A DNA stretch of 62,000 bases from Glandiceps talaboti (taxonomy: Eukaryota > Hemichordata > Enteropneusta > Spengelidae), in contig NC_135561.1 of assembly GCF_964340395.1 (NCBI RefSeq), positions 20,486,740 to 20,548,739 on the forward strand. The letters are read 5' to 3'. The notes below the pieces were generated by a model, which was not told where the DNA came from, ran no database searches, and saw nothing but the letters and a program-made list of their open reading frames with translations. The translations under genes were made by a program, and so were the position numbers. Below, piece by piece: positions 20,590 through 30,778 of the stretch (its first letter is position 1; every line of letters starts with the position of its first letter).

Positions 20590-22833
20590 TTACTCAACAA
20601 ACACTTTGATGTGGTTGTCTTGATCAATAATAGCTATTTTCATTGGTGTGCCTTCAATCAAAGCTATTCCTGCAGGAATTGAACACTTTAATTCATCGGC
20701 ATCACTGTCAATACGACTAATGAAGCATCCACAAGTATTGAATTTCAGAATACGGTTCCTGCAGTCACTTACATACACATATCTGTCTTTGCTGACTGCA
20801 AGTCCTGAGGGATTATTAAGTTCGTCATCTCCACACTTTTCAAAATTATACACAAACTCATCCTGAGCACTGATGACCTGAATGCGATGATTATGACAAT
20901 CTGACACATACAGAGTTCCTTGGTTGTCTATAGACATGTGACATGGTGCTTGCAGAGAGTCTTCCCATTCATACGATCCAATAGACTTGATATATTCACC
21001 ATCTTGTGTATATTTCCTAATTAAATGTCTACTCTGATCTGTGCCATCATCCTCTCCATCCCACTCTGTGACATAGACACTGCCATCAAGTGGACTAATG
21101 GCAATCCCAAATGGGTATTTCAGTTCATTTTGTCCAAAACACCGGACTAATTTACCATTGGCATCACTTACAACTATTTGGTTGTTACCTCTGTCTGTTG
21201 TGAAGTACAGATTATCAGCTGATACTGCTACATCAGATGGTTTGAAAGGATTGTCAAATTCTGTAAATTCAAATATTTGTTTACAGTTTCCATCAATGTC
21301 AATGACCTGAAGTCTGTGATTATCTGTGTCAGCTACAACCATATCTCCATTTTCGTTTACTTTGACAGCCCATGGGTTGGTGATGTTTCCTGGTTCCTTG
21401 CCTTTCTTTCCAATACTTTTTACCAATCCTTTGATGATAGGAATCTCAAATTGCCATCCTGGAATTCTATCATCCCCTATTCTTACACTCACATTTAACT
21501 TGCCAGCTGTTTTCCCACATACAATGCCAGTATGGGTTCCATCTCCATTATCAGTGACTTCAATCTCTTCTTGTGATCCATCTGACTGTGTTACATTCAC
21601 TTTCAAATCTTGGTTAGGTAGTATTACCTTCCCTCTGCTATCTCGAGTTGTAATGACCAGCTTAGCTGATTCACCTTTCAGCAGTTGTTTTGGTATTTTA
21701 CCAATGGTACACCGAGGAACACAAACATCAGATCTTAACACACCAACCATGTTTTGTACAGTAAACTGTTCAAGATCTGAAGCCTGGAATGTGATCTTTT
21801 CATACAGTATTTCAGGGTTGGTTTCCAGCTCAGCTAGATCATTAAGACGTTGGGTTGTGGCTTGTCTTGTACGTAGCAACTGACAACCATTGTTTTGATA
21901 CATCAATGTCTCTACACATTTACAAGTACTGATAATGTTCTCATACTTGAACTCTAAATCATCAATTTGAACTTCAAGGTGTTTCTGACGTTGGTCACAA
22001 GTTGTCTTCAACTCTTGTACCAGTTTCTTACTCTCTACTTTCACTTTCTCAGTCACTGCTTCAACTGCAGATTTTATTAGCTCTTCTCCCATCAGATGAT
22101 GTTCTTTGAGTTTGTCAACTGTTTCCTTGGCAACAGTTTTGCTGTCTTCAGCCTCCTGTGCTGTCACTTTCAGTTTGTCTATAGTTTGGGATAATTTTTC
22201 AGTATACTCATCTGCCACTTCTTGTATATATCTGTGTTTATGATCTGGTACACAGTGATCAAATATAGTACACTCCATACAAATGGGTTTCTGACATGTA
22301 TCACAGTAGTATTTCAATTCATTTTGTGGATGAACTTTACAGAATTCTTTTGGTTGTGCAGATGATGGTTTTGTTCTCTTTAGTTCTTTATATTCTTCAG
22401 TCGTAAAGACAGTATGAGAGTGTATTACTTTTATTTTGTTGTGTACTGTTAGACAGCTCTTACAGTAATATTGAGAACAATCACAACAAAAATGGGAAGC
22501 ATCGTTTTCATCACAAAACTCACATTTCAATTTCTTGACACTGGCTTCATCTTGTTTTCTGTGAATGACTTCAAGCAATGAGTTCACAACATGGTTGTCA
22601 TTCAGTGTAGACACGCCACCATCAACCAGTTCACACTCACCGTTACACACAGGACAGTTTAGGGATCCTTTTTTCTCCACCAGTGTCTCCAAGCATTGAC
22701 AACAGAATGTGTGATCACATGGTAGAAGTTTAGGTTGTCGATAAAACTCAAGACAGATTGCACAAGTCACAAAACCTTCACCAACGTCATTAAGAATCTC
22801 TTCAGCTGGTCTTATCGGGACACAGGTTGCCAT
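20590..22833 (-). CDS. TRIM-NHL protein (RING, two B-boxes, coiled coil, filamin, NHL), TRIM2/3/71-like
   Basis: A single-exon gene of 747 residues. The RING is complete (Cys24, Cys27, Cys39, His41, Cys44, Cys47, Cys60, Cys63). A B-box 1 follows at about 103-140 and a B-box 2 at about 163-205. The coiled coil spans about 205-300 and a filamin-type repeat about 370-465 (with NGDGTHTG). NHL repeats fill 470-747 with recurring VADTDNHRLQVID-like blades that should form a six-bladed propeller. Members of the family act as E3 ubiquitin ligases in the cytoplasm, binding protein or RNA through the NHL face. Invertebrate deuterostomes carry many such intronless copies, so I give no symbol. The ATG at 22833 directly precedes the conserved N-terminus. 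A LINE tail abuts the stop codon, so the 3' UTR must come from LINE sequence read antisense. Confidence 0.93.
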   Translation of the reverse strand: MATCVPIRPAEEILNDVGEGFVTCAICLEFYRQPKLLPCDHTFCCQCLETLVEKKGSLNCPVCNGECELVDGGVSTLNDNHVVNSLLEVIHRKQDEASVKKLKCEFCDENDASHFCCDCSQYYCKSCLTVHNKIKVIHSHTVFTTEEYKELKRTKPSSAQPKEFCKVHPQNELKYYCDTCQKPICMECTIFDHCVPDHKHRYIQEVADEYTEKLSQTIDKLKVTAQEAEDSKTVAKETVDKLKEHHLMGEELIKSAVEAVTEKVKVESKKLVQELKTTCDQRQKHLEVQIDDLEFKYENIISTCKCVETLMYQNNGCQLLRTRQATTQRLNDLAELETNPEILYEKITFQASDLEQFTVQNMVGVLRSDVCVPRCTIGKIPKQLLKGESAKLVITTRDSRGKVILPNQDLKVNVTQSDGSQEEIEVTDNGDGTHTGIVCGKTAGKLNVSVRIGDDRIPGWQFEIPIIKGLVKSIGKKGKEPGNITNPWAVKVNENGDMVVADTDNHRLQVIDIDGNCKQIFEFTEFDNPFKPSDVAVSADNLYFTTDRGNNQIVVSDANGKLVRCFGQNELKYPFGIAISPLDGSVYVTEWDGEDDGTDQSRHLIRKYTQDGEYIKSIGSYEWEDSLQAPCHMSIDNQGTLYVSDCHNHRIQVISAQDEFVYNFEKCGDDELNNPSGLAVSKDRYVYVSDCRNRILKFNTCGCFISRIDSDADELKCSIPAGIALIEGTPMKIAIIDQDNHIKVFVE

Positions 22834-23236
22834 GATGCTGTTTGGGGTTGAATCATTTCTGAGAATTCGTGGCTATAATAGTTGTCACCTGATGGTAGAT
22901 GTCTGAGGTCAGACGTCACATGGTATATATAGGTACAGAGTTCACCTAAGGACAGAGGTCACAACCTAAAGTTCTATGTTTAGATGCCTGCTAGAAGGAA
23001 TATTTAACTCTTTGTTACATTATTGTTTAAAAGAGTGCACTAACATATGAATGAATAAGAAATATTATTTCATTAGCTGGGTTGGTAGGATAACAGGTTG
23101 CCAAGATTATGTTTGTTGTTAGATTTAAGACGCCTTTTAATAGTACAATGTGTTTTCCTATTGAAACTCCCTTTATAGGTGCAAATTTAGGATAGAGTTG
23201 TAAATTGATCAAAACATACCACTTAAATGTACCCCC
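22834..23236. other. upstream region of the TRIM gene
   Basis: About 400 bases between the TRIM start and the GTAT microsatellite. Apart from the TATA-like motif at 22924 I see no exon, repeat or hairpin. Confidence 0.5.
22924..22931 (-). promoter_or_regulatory. candidate TATA box of the TRIM gene
   Basis: TATATATA lies 91 bases upstream of the TRIM-NHL ATG, a suitable distance for a promoter with a short 5' UTR. The motif is palindromic and common in AT-rich DNA, so this is a position-based guess. Confidence 0.35.
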
Positions 23237-23850
23237 GGTATGTATGTATGTATGTATGTATGTATGTATGTATGTATGTATGTATGTATGTATGTATGTA
23301 TGTATGTATGTATGTATGTATGTATGTACGTACGCATGTATGTATGTATGTATGTATGTATGTATGTATGTATGTATGTATGTACGTACGTACGTACGCA
23401 TGTATGTATGTATGTATGTATGTATGTATGTATGTATGTATGTATGTATGTATGTATGTACGTACGTATGTACGTACGTACGTACGTACGTATGTATGTA
23501 TGTATGTATGTAGGTATGTATGTATGTATGTATGTATGTATGTACGTACGCATGTATGTATGTATGTATGTATGTATGTATGTATGTATGTATGTATGTA
23601 GGTATGTATGTATGTATGTATGTACGTACGCATGTATGTATGTATGTATGTATGTATGTATGTATGTATGTATGTACGTATGTACGTATGTATGTATGTA
23701 TGTATGTATGTATGTATGTATGTATGTACGTACGTACGTACGTACGTACGTACGTATGTATGTATGTATGTATGTATGTGTGTATGTATGTACATTGTAT
23801 GTGTGTTTGTATGTATGTGTGTGTATGTGTGTGTGTGCGTGCGTGCATGT
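23237..23850. repeat. (GTAT)n tetranucleotide microsatellite
   Basis: About 550 bases of GTAT/TATG repeats interrupted by blocks of ACGT-type units, trailing into GTGT repeats to about 23850. It gives open frames on several frames of both strands (Tyr-Val-Cys-Met and Thr-Tyr-Ile-His repeats), all artefacts. Confidence 0.97.
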
Positions 23851-26415
23851 TTTAGATACTAACTAGATTGTGTATGATTATAAGAGAAAGGTAACTAGCC
23901 AGTCTTTTACTGTTTGTCACTTTATATGTAGAAATATTGCTTTCTAATACAGAGTCAAACTCATTTAATTTGTATGTATACATATAATGGGAATATTGAT
24001 TAACTTTCAGTATATGCAATTGTCATGGGGAGGGTCATGTTTTACAAAGTGGGACAAAGGGGAGGGTCATGTTTTACAAATGGTAATGGGGAGGGGCATG
24101 TTTTACTTAACAGACCATGCATGATTCCCCCCCCCCCCCATTGTAAATACTGAAGGCCCCTTATCACAAATACTCTGTAATATCACAATATTCATATGTA
24201 AATTAGGCATGCCAAAAGTGACTTGTTGGATACAAAAATATACCTTCACAAAGTCATTATTAAGCCAATTAGGTAGTACTATGATTTGTGGTGAACAAAT
24301 ATTCCCTTGCAACTTTTAATTAAAAATTTGAATATTTTGATTTTTCTCAAAATATGCATTATCTTCATAGACAGAATCATTGCCTATAAGTAACAGGATA
24401 TTCATGAGAAGATGAATGAAATTAAAGAATCCCCTAGTAACCACACTACATTCGTACAGCATCAGGCAAAGAACTAACTGACTGTGTCACATAAACAACT
24501 GTAGACTAGTTTTCAATGTAAAATATTGATGGAGCCTAGAAAACTTGGAAAATTACAACTTTGATCACGGTTTTATATTTATGGATTTCACTGCAGTTAT
24601 ATAAATCATCTGAAATGCAAATATACTTGTGTAGATCACTTCTGCATTCCTGTGTCATGTGAAGTTTATTTTGTACAAGATATCAAAATCTTGAATTGAA
24701 TTGAATCGACTGAGATTGAACAAGTCTTCAATCAAAGACACTAACTGTTGAGTTTAATGGCGAAGTTTTTGTGTAAATTTGAACGGCGTCTCTAGATACA
24801 AAACTTCAATATTGACGAATTTGCTATTTGACCTTGAATATATGGAGGTCAAAGTCAAAGGTCAAGGTATAAAAAGAAAGCTGACCAACTATGAAATAAG
24901 CCCCGCCCATGACTCTAGTCTTTAGAGTCATGAAGTGCTTGGGCGGGGCTTATTTCTTAGTTCATAATGATTGGCTATTCATATTGTGACATATAACATC
25001 ACTTAGACATTTGAATATAATGATTGACAGCTCTGCCTGTTATGGGGCAATTACTATGCTATTCGCTGGGAACCATGCTATTTGAATAGACCCCTGGGTA
25101 TGGAGGTACAATGTAAATTACTGTATCCTCCGTTTTTTCACATTGCTTTTCTCTTTTTTTCCTTTGAATTATCCTCTCTCTCTCTCTCTCTCTAATCTTG
25201 ACCATCGCCTGTGATGGGTGTAGGCACTTGAATGTAGTCACTAAATTTTGTATGTATTACACCTACCAAGTTATGATGCATATTGTAAATCTAAAAAGAA
25301 ATATGGCAACCATTCATCCATATTTATCAGCACAAAGTAATGTTGATATGTCTCACATAGTACATTACCTTTATGCCAGGTTTGGTTGAAATTGGTTGGT
25401 ACATGCCAGAGGTATGAGTGCACAGATGGTGTACGGAACCCAATGTAATAGCACCCTGTGAGTGGTGCCCATTGAGAGCTAATATTAAAGTATGGTGGGG
25501 GAAAATTGTACTGATAAAAGTTTGGTGACCTAAGATGAGATGAATGATTGGAAGTTGGAATGAAAATGAAAGTGTAAAAAGAATGAAAAGTCTACAGCAT
25601 AAAATGTTTCGCAGTCTCCCAGCAAAGTATTAACCATACTCGACTCTGGTCAAACAAGAACCTATCTATTTCTATGGTTGTAGGCAACGTAACCTGTCAA
25701 ACATTTGGTATTTAGTACTGAGAAGTCATGGGGATTAGTGTGTGAAAATGACTGAAAGAGAACAACAAATTATTGAATTTGAAATGATGACTTGATTCTT
25801 GATAGTTTACCTTATATACAGGATTGAAGATTATAATTTTATTTCTGTAACTTTCTTGTGTGTATAAAACACTTAGTTTCTGTTGATGGAGTAAAGAAAG
25901 ACTTGATACTTGATCTACCGGTCTAGTAACTTGGAGAGCTTTGGTGGCTAATGAGAAATTTTGACTTTTAAAATACACAAGCAAACTTGCATGCACATCT
26001 CACATAGACTTACTTTCTTAACACTACTATTTCATTTGATGTATTCTTACAAGACATGACAATTAATAAAGTACTTCCTTTTATTTCTAAAATACAAAAA
26101 TGAACTAAAAAAGTACAGTACATGAAGTGTAACCCCACGCCCTACCCCCATCCCATGCCAAGTAACTGTATGCTGTTGTTATCAGTTTGTATGTTACCAT
26201 TCAGGGGTCACTTATTAATGAATACATATGACCAATACTTGCATGTGATGAAAAGTACGTTGTGTATGATTTTGTACATATTTGGGATCTTAAGTTGCTG
26301 AGTAAAATAAATTAAATCAAGTGTATTTTTTTTCATCTTATCAAGGTCCTTGAATTTCTTATAGTCTTTGTAAACATACATCTTCACAAAAAGTCAGAGA
26401 ATGGTGAGAATAGTG
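23851..26415. other. gene-free region between the GTAT array and POLR2K
   Basis: No convincing exon seen. It contains a C homopolymer near 24127, a foldback hairpin at 24887-24962 and a (CT)n run at about 25173-25192. A TTTATT near 26080, read on the minus strand as AATAAA, could be the polyadenylation signal of POLR2K. Confidence 0.5.
24887..24962. repeat. GC-rich foldback hairpin
   Basis: Left arm 24887-24909 and right arm 24940-24962 pair over 23 positions with one mismatch, including the GC-rich AAGCCCCGCCCA block. A second nested pair, ATGACTCTA (24909-24917) with TAGAGTCAT (24923-24931), extends the stem. It looks like a tiny foldback element or a conserved stem-loop in otherwise AT-rich DNA. 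Confidence 0.75.
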
Positions 26416-27392
26416 TCATCTTGCATCAAACACAACCACTGATCACATGGGTTAAGGCAATAACATTGAATTCAAAGTCTCATGAAATCTGATGACAATA
26501 CAGTGAAAAGATTGCTGATACAATGTACTAATATGTCACACGTGTACTTATCTTTGTTCCTACAATGTGGGGAGGTAAGGACATCACTTCAGATTCATTC
26601 CAAATGAAAATAAAATGGAAGATGTCCAATACAATGGAGTTATTGATGTCTGGTGTGAACACATGCATTCATACAGTTTAAATCTATACCAGACTTCCAT
26701 AACTTCAGTGGTAATAATGTGTTTACAGTTTTTTGTATTTTGTTTTCATTTGTAAAGAGTTAGCATGTTTGAAATGTTGTCCATATCTACCCATATTGTA
26801 TTCCAAAGTTTCAGTGATGTCAGATAAAATTTTACTACAATAGTAAAGATGCTGTACATCATTTTGTAGACCAAATCTTAGTTTTCATATTTTACAAACC
26901 ATCCATATATCGTTGTCTCCATCACATGCATTATTGTTCACATCTCTTGCACACCTTTTTTATCTTTTAGTATCTTGTCCTGTCCTACTGTCATCCTATC
27001 TTCCCATCCATTCTATTAGCTTTTTCTTAAAATATTTCCTTTTTCTGTGTTTGGCTTGCTATCCCTTATCTGCCAAACTTACATGCATGCATGCCTGTAC
27101 ACATTCACAAAAACAGGTACCTGAAACACATTACACAAGCACTCCTTACACACCTCAGACAGTACACTTGTATGCCATACTAAACATATGTACCTCACAA
27201 ACAAACATACCAGACATGTACCTCACAAGCAAACAAATGCCACACACATAGGTGACATAGGCCCGCAACATACATGTGCACACACAGACACACACCACAC
27301 ACAGGTGACATCACGCACACCACACCACACACATAGGTGACATGTGCACACAACATTCATGCACACATACATAGGTGACATTAGCCCACAAA

Positions 27393-27425
<33 letters not shown>

Positions 27426-28823
27426 CAAACAGACCATACATGACTCACATATACACATGCAACACACATTCATGCCTCACATAAAGGCACACCATACATA
27501 TACTCATACACATCATGAACACATGCTTCACTCATAGGTACATTGAACACATGCCTCAGATATAAGTACACCCCACACAGGCACACTGTGACACACATCC
27601 CTGCCCACAAGTCACTCACACACCTGCGCACAAGTCACTCACACACCTGCGCACACCCAATATTCAAGGATACTTCTTTTAGTTCTCTTCTTGTACATTA
27701 TTCTGTATCCACATTCTCTACATCTGATTGGATCTCTAGCTTTGATTTCATTCTCATGGTGACACTCTGTAAACAAGCAAGACAAATAAAACATTACAAT
27801 TCAGTGACATGTACACTTTTAAAAAGTTTCCTGTATAGTATGTATTGTATTAACGTGTGGTGTAACTATAGCGCTAAACAGATATCAACCTTGAAAGTGG
27901 CCTATCATAATGCGTTGCGTTTGATTTTTGATCTTAAACGTGATGTTAGTATTAGTCAAAATTTTCTCTTTCGGTTCTTTTTTATTTGTATGGGCCACTG
28001 GCCTGAAATAAAGATAATAATAATAATTGGAAAATATGAAATCTGACTATATTTTTATGTAAGGTCTATGAATGATTCAACCCTGCTAGTGGTAAGTTTT
28101 CAGGGCAATCATTGGATTAATAGATAACACCATTCCATAGTTAGAGGAATATTAGTAACATGACTGGAAAAATCGCCTGATTTCCATCCCTTATTATCAT
28201 CTAATTCACAACTTTAGTCATTTAAAAAAAGAGACTTTTTCTTCATTTGTAACACCCTTATCTGTAGCACATATGTGAAAGTTGTCAAAGTTTGTAAATC
28301 CTTGCCACACAGACGAGCATAAAGTTGGCGTCAGATTCAGATTCAGATAGCGTCATATTGAGCGTCAGATTCAGTGTCAGATAGCGTCAGATCCGAGATA
28401 CCCGACGGACTCAATCAAACCGGAAATAATACTGTTGAGACTACAGGGAAAGATTCCGTTTCACAGCCTTTTGATGGAAGTTGGAATGTCTCTGCTTGCA
28501 CAATTTTTATTTGGGAAAAATATGTGAAATAGAGTTGAAATACTTGCAACTGAGACATTGATAGCCCCAAGTTCAGCCACTGTATGTTTGTTGGTTGATA
28601 CGTTTTGCCAATAATGTACATGGTGTCAGTAGAAGTTAAGTTTACGTATGTAATATGTTGTCATTTTTACAAATTTAAATTTAAAATTTATGCTCGTGCC
28701 ACACAGACATGTATGCTGTTTGTGTGTCAATGTTTGTAAATTCTTACCTCCACATATATAAACCATAATTTGTCTTCCTTCTCTCCCCGTGTCATCTTTC
28801 TTAGGTGTTGCTCCTGGATCCAT
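26416..28823 (-). CDS. POLR2K: POLR2K / RPABC4 (RPB12), shared small subunit of RNA polymerases I, II and III
   Basis: Three minus-strand exons: 28823-28748 (76 nt), 27766-27674 (93 nt) and 26438-26416 (23 nt), 192 nt in all, coding for 63 residues plus stop. Exon 1 ends MVYICG plus one base at a gtaaga donor. Exon 2 begins after tttacag with [16 protein letters not shown] and runs to YKKRTKR. Exon 3 begins after atcag and completes MVVFDAR-stop. Phases join exactly. The two CxxC pairs (YICGEC and CRECG) bind the structural zinc of this essential subunit, which holds the polymerase core together. The human protein has 58 residues, so only the N-terminus is longer here. The exon 2 donor (gtatcc) is weak, but the splice restores the conserved C-terminus. 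Intron 1 holds a LINE remnant and intron 2 a CA-rich tract. It is divergent to FBXO5. Confidence 0.95.
27240..27422. repeat. CA-rich imperfect repeat in POLR2K intron 2
   Basis: CACACA-rich DNA with four or five recurrences of a CACATAGGTGACAT-like motif, ending in a pure (CA)n run at about 27392-27418. The minus-strand Val-Cys frame through it is an artefact. Confidence 0.8.
27776..28028 (+). mobile_element. LINE remnant in POLR2K intron 1
   Basis: The plus-strand translation contains [20 protein letters not shown], then [18 protein letters not shown], which resembles the extreme C-terminus of LINE ORF2 proteins. After SIS the similarity skips to a 3' terminal part (tatgggccactggcctgaaa) and an (ATA)n tail at about 28012-28027. 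It is an internally deleted 3' fragment inserted antisense to the host gene. Confidence 0.65.
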
Positions 28824-30778
28824 CCCAACTCCTGTCTTGAAGCGTCTTGTTTCTTTGTGTCTTTACAACCAAAACAAAACAACAGAAGTCAAAAATCTGA
28901 AATAAATACTGGTTCAATCTTCACAGGATGGCAACCTGACCATGGTATCGAAGTACCAAACCAAACAATTTTGAAAGTTCTTTCTCTCATTTATTGCATA
29001 ACTGTATTTCTAAAGTTAATATGTGCATTCTTTGATAATACATGTCTGTAGTCTTCACATATACACACAAAGTAGTTAGCATTCCAGGATTTTGTTCCCA
29101 ATCCTTAGTTCGTGCATAGACCCTCCATCAATGTTGATGGATGTCTATGTGGTTGCTGGCAAGGCCAAAGTACCAACCTTCCTAAAAGTGACACTTTGAA
29201 ACATGATAAACAATATACAAGGTCCACAGGAAATCATTGCTGATTGTTTTTCATACCATTCTGTTATCAACTCAACTTATGAGAAATGAAAGTCGTTCCG
29301 TTTTATCCAGAAATCTTTAAAAATAAGGAGAATATTGTAGCAATTTTGACAGGTTTTTATGGAAAAGACCATCCTATGAACAGAACATGTGTATTGCAAT
29401 GACTATCTAGTATGTACAGTAAATCATAATAACGTTGTACAATTTTGATTTAAAATGTACACTTTTGCCTCAACGTTTTAACAATAAGGTCTTCAAAGAA
29501 ATGTTTTGGTAGAGTGTCAAGCAAAACTATTAGATGGGTGTACATCATGTACATATTAAAGCTACCTGGTATTACAATATCAATAAATCATTGACGTTAA
29601 ACTCAGAATTTCTAATTGCCATGATTTCGTTCACTCGGTCCCGCTAGAAGTGGACTGGAACGAAGACATGGCAGAGTTCTTGGGGCGCATATTTCCAGAG
29701 CTAGAATCAAACCGACAAAACTGAAATTTGTAAACATGACATTTCCATCGGAGTGTAACTGTAAGTAACGAAACAAAGACTGGGTCGACAGTATTTTGGC
29801 ATATTCTTGGGGGAAATATGTCAACTTACCTAAAGCAAGACTACTGGTACAAACTATGGAATGTATTATATCATTCAGATGTACAGGCGATGCAATAAAG
29901 GCAGGGTTTCTTCGAATATCTGGGGAGATGTGTCGAACACATACACACGTGTGTGTTTTCAATATGGCGAGCTCGCTTGTTTCGGTGTCAGCGTTCTCTA
30001 CTGCCCTCTATGAATTTTAGTATCAATGCCCTTGTTTTCATTTATATTATTGAAACAAATGCCCCCCCCCTCTAAATTTTGTCGGTGCAATTGCAGCATT
30101 TACTCTCTTTTTTTTTTCAAAATCTTATTTTATTCATTTTCCCTTCATTTTAGTCTATTTTAATTTGGTAAAATGGACCGTTCCGTTCTACCATATACCA
30201 TGGTTTTTTGTTGTGCGGATGAAAATATACCTTTTGTGTACGGATAAATGTAGCTTTATCTAAAAATAAAACGGGTTATTTATATACATATATTATATAA
30301 AGTTTATTTTAGCTTTGCCTGCATTAGGTTATAAATTGTGTAGTGTTTTCATGTATTTTCCATATTTCCCGGCAAATGAAATGGACATGTTACATCCGGG
30401 TTCTTTGGACATTGCTAATCTCTGATTGGCTCTTGAGAGCTTCCGCCGCCAGATTTGAAAAGTTATGTGAGTCATTTAACGTACACAGCGTTCCTCTTAC
30501 ATGATCGACAGGCTACGAAGGCAGATTATTTACGTTGCCGGATTATTTATAAAAAACGAAGGCAATCAGTCGGTAGGTGTCGATCGTAACCAACGATTTA
30601 TATTACGATCCCCTGGAATACTGTACGATATTTGGGTTTGATCGATAAAATCTGCAAGATACCACATATCAGTAGCCCAGTTTCGACTTGTCGGAATTCG
30701 TACACTGTGTACCTTTTCCGGTCAAATAACATTGGAGTGACATTGTTGTTGAACGATATACTGGCTGAAACTATAAGC
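28824..30778. other. divergent promoter region between POLR2K and FBXO5
   Basis: The two ATGs are about 1.95 kb apart, pointing away from each other. On the minus strand, GCTTTAG followed by gtaagt (donor near 29827) could end a noncoding first exon of POLR2K around 29830-30000; this is unproven. The FBXO5 5' UTR probably starts near 30500-30600. A C homopolymer lies at about 30061-30070. Confidence 0.4.
30425..30459 (+). promoter_or_regulatory. candidate CCAAT box and CDE/CHR-like cell-cycle promoter of FBXO5
   Basis: ATTGG (30425-30429, an inverted CCAAT box) is followed by CCGCC repeats (30443-30450) and, four bases on, by TTTGAA (30454-30459). CCAAT boxes with a GC-rich CDE four bases from a CHR (TTTGAA) are known from G2/M promoters. 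FBXO5 is cell-cycle regulated in other animals, so the match is plausible, though each motif is short. Confidence 0.4.

Noticed and set aside
23027-23866. Several frames of 80-270 codons on both strands
   Set aside because: Translations of the GTAT microsatellite only.
29612-29962. 116-codon minus-strand frame as a gene
   Set aside because: It starts at a TTG, not an ATG, and has no family resemblance; only a possible noncoding POLR2K exon with a donor inside it is worth noting.
30632-30778. Extension of FBXO5 upstream to 30632
   Set aside because: The frame is open, but the codon there is TTG; the first ATG in a good context is at 30779.
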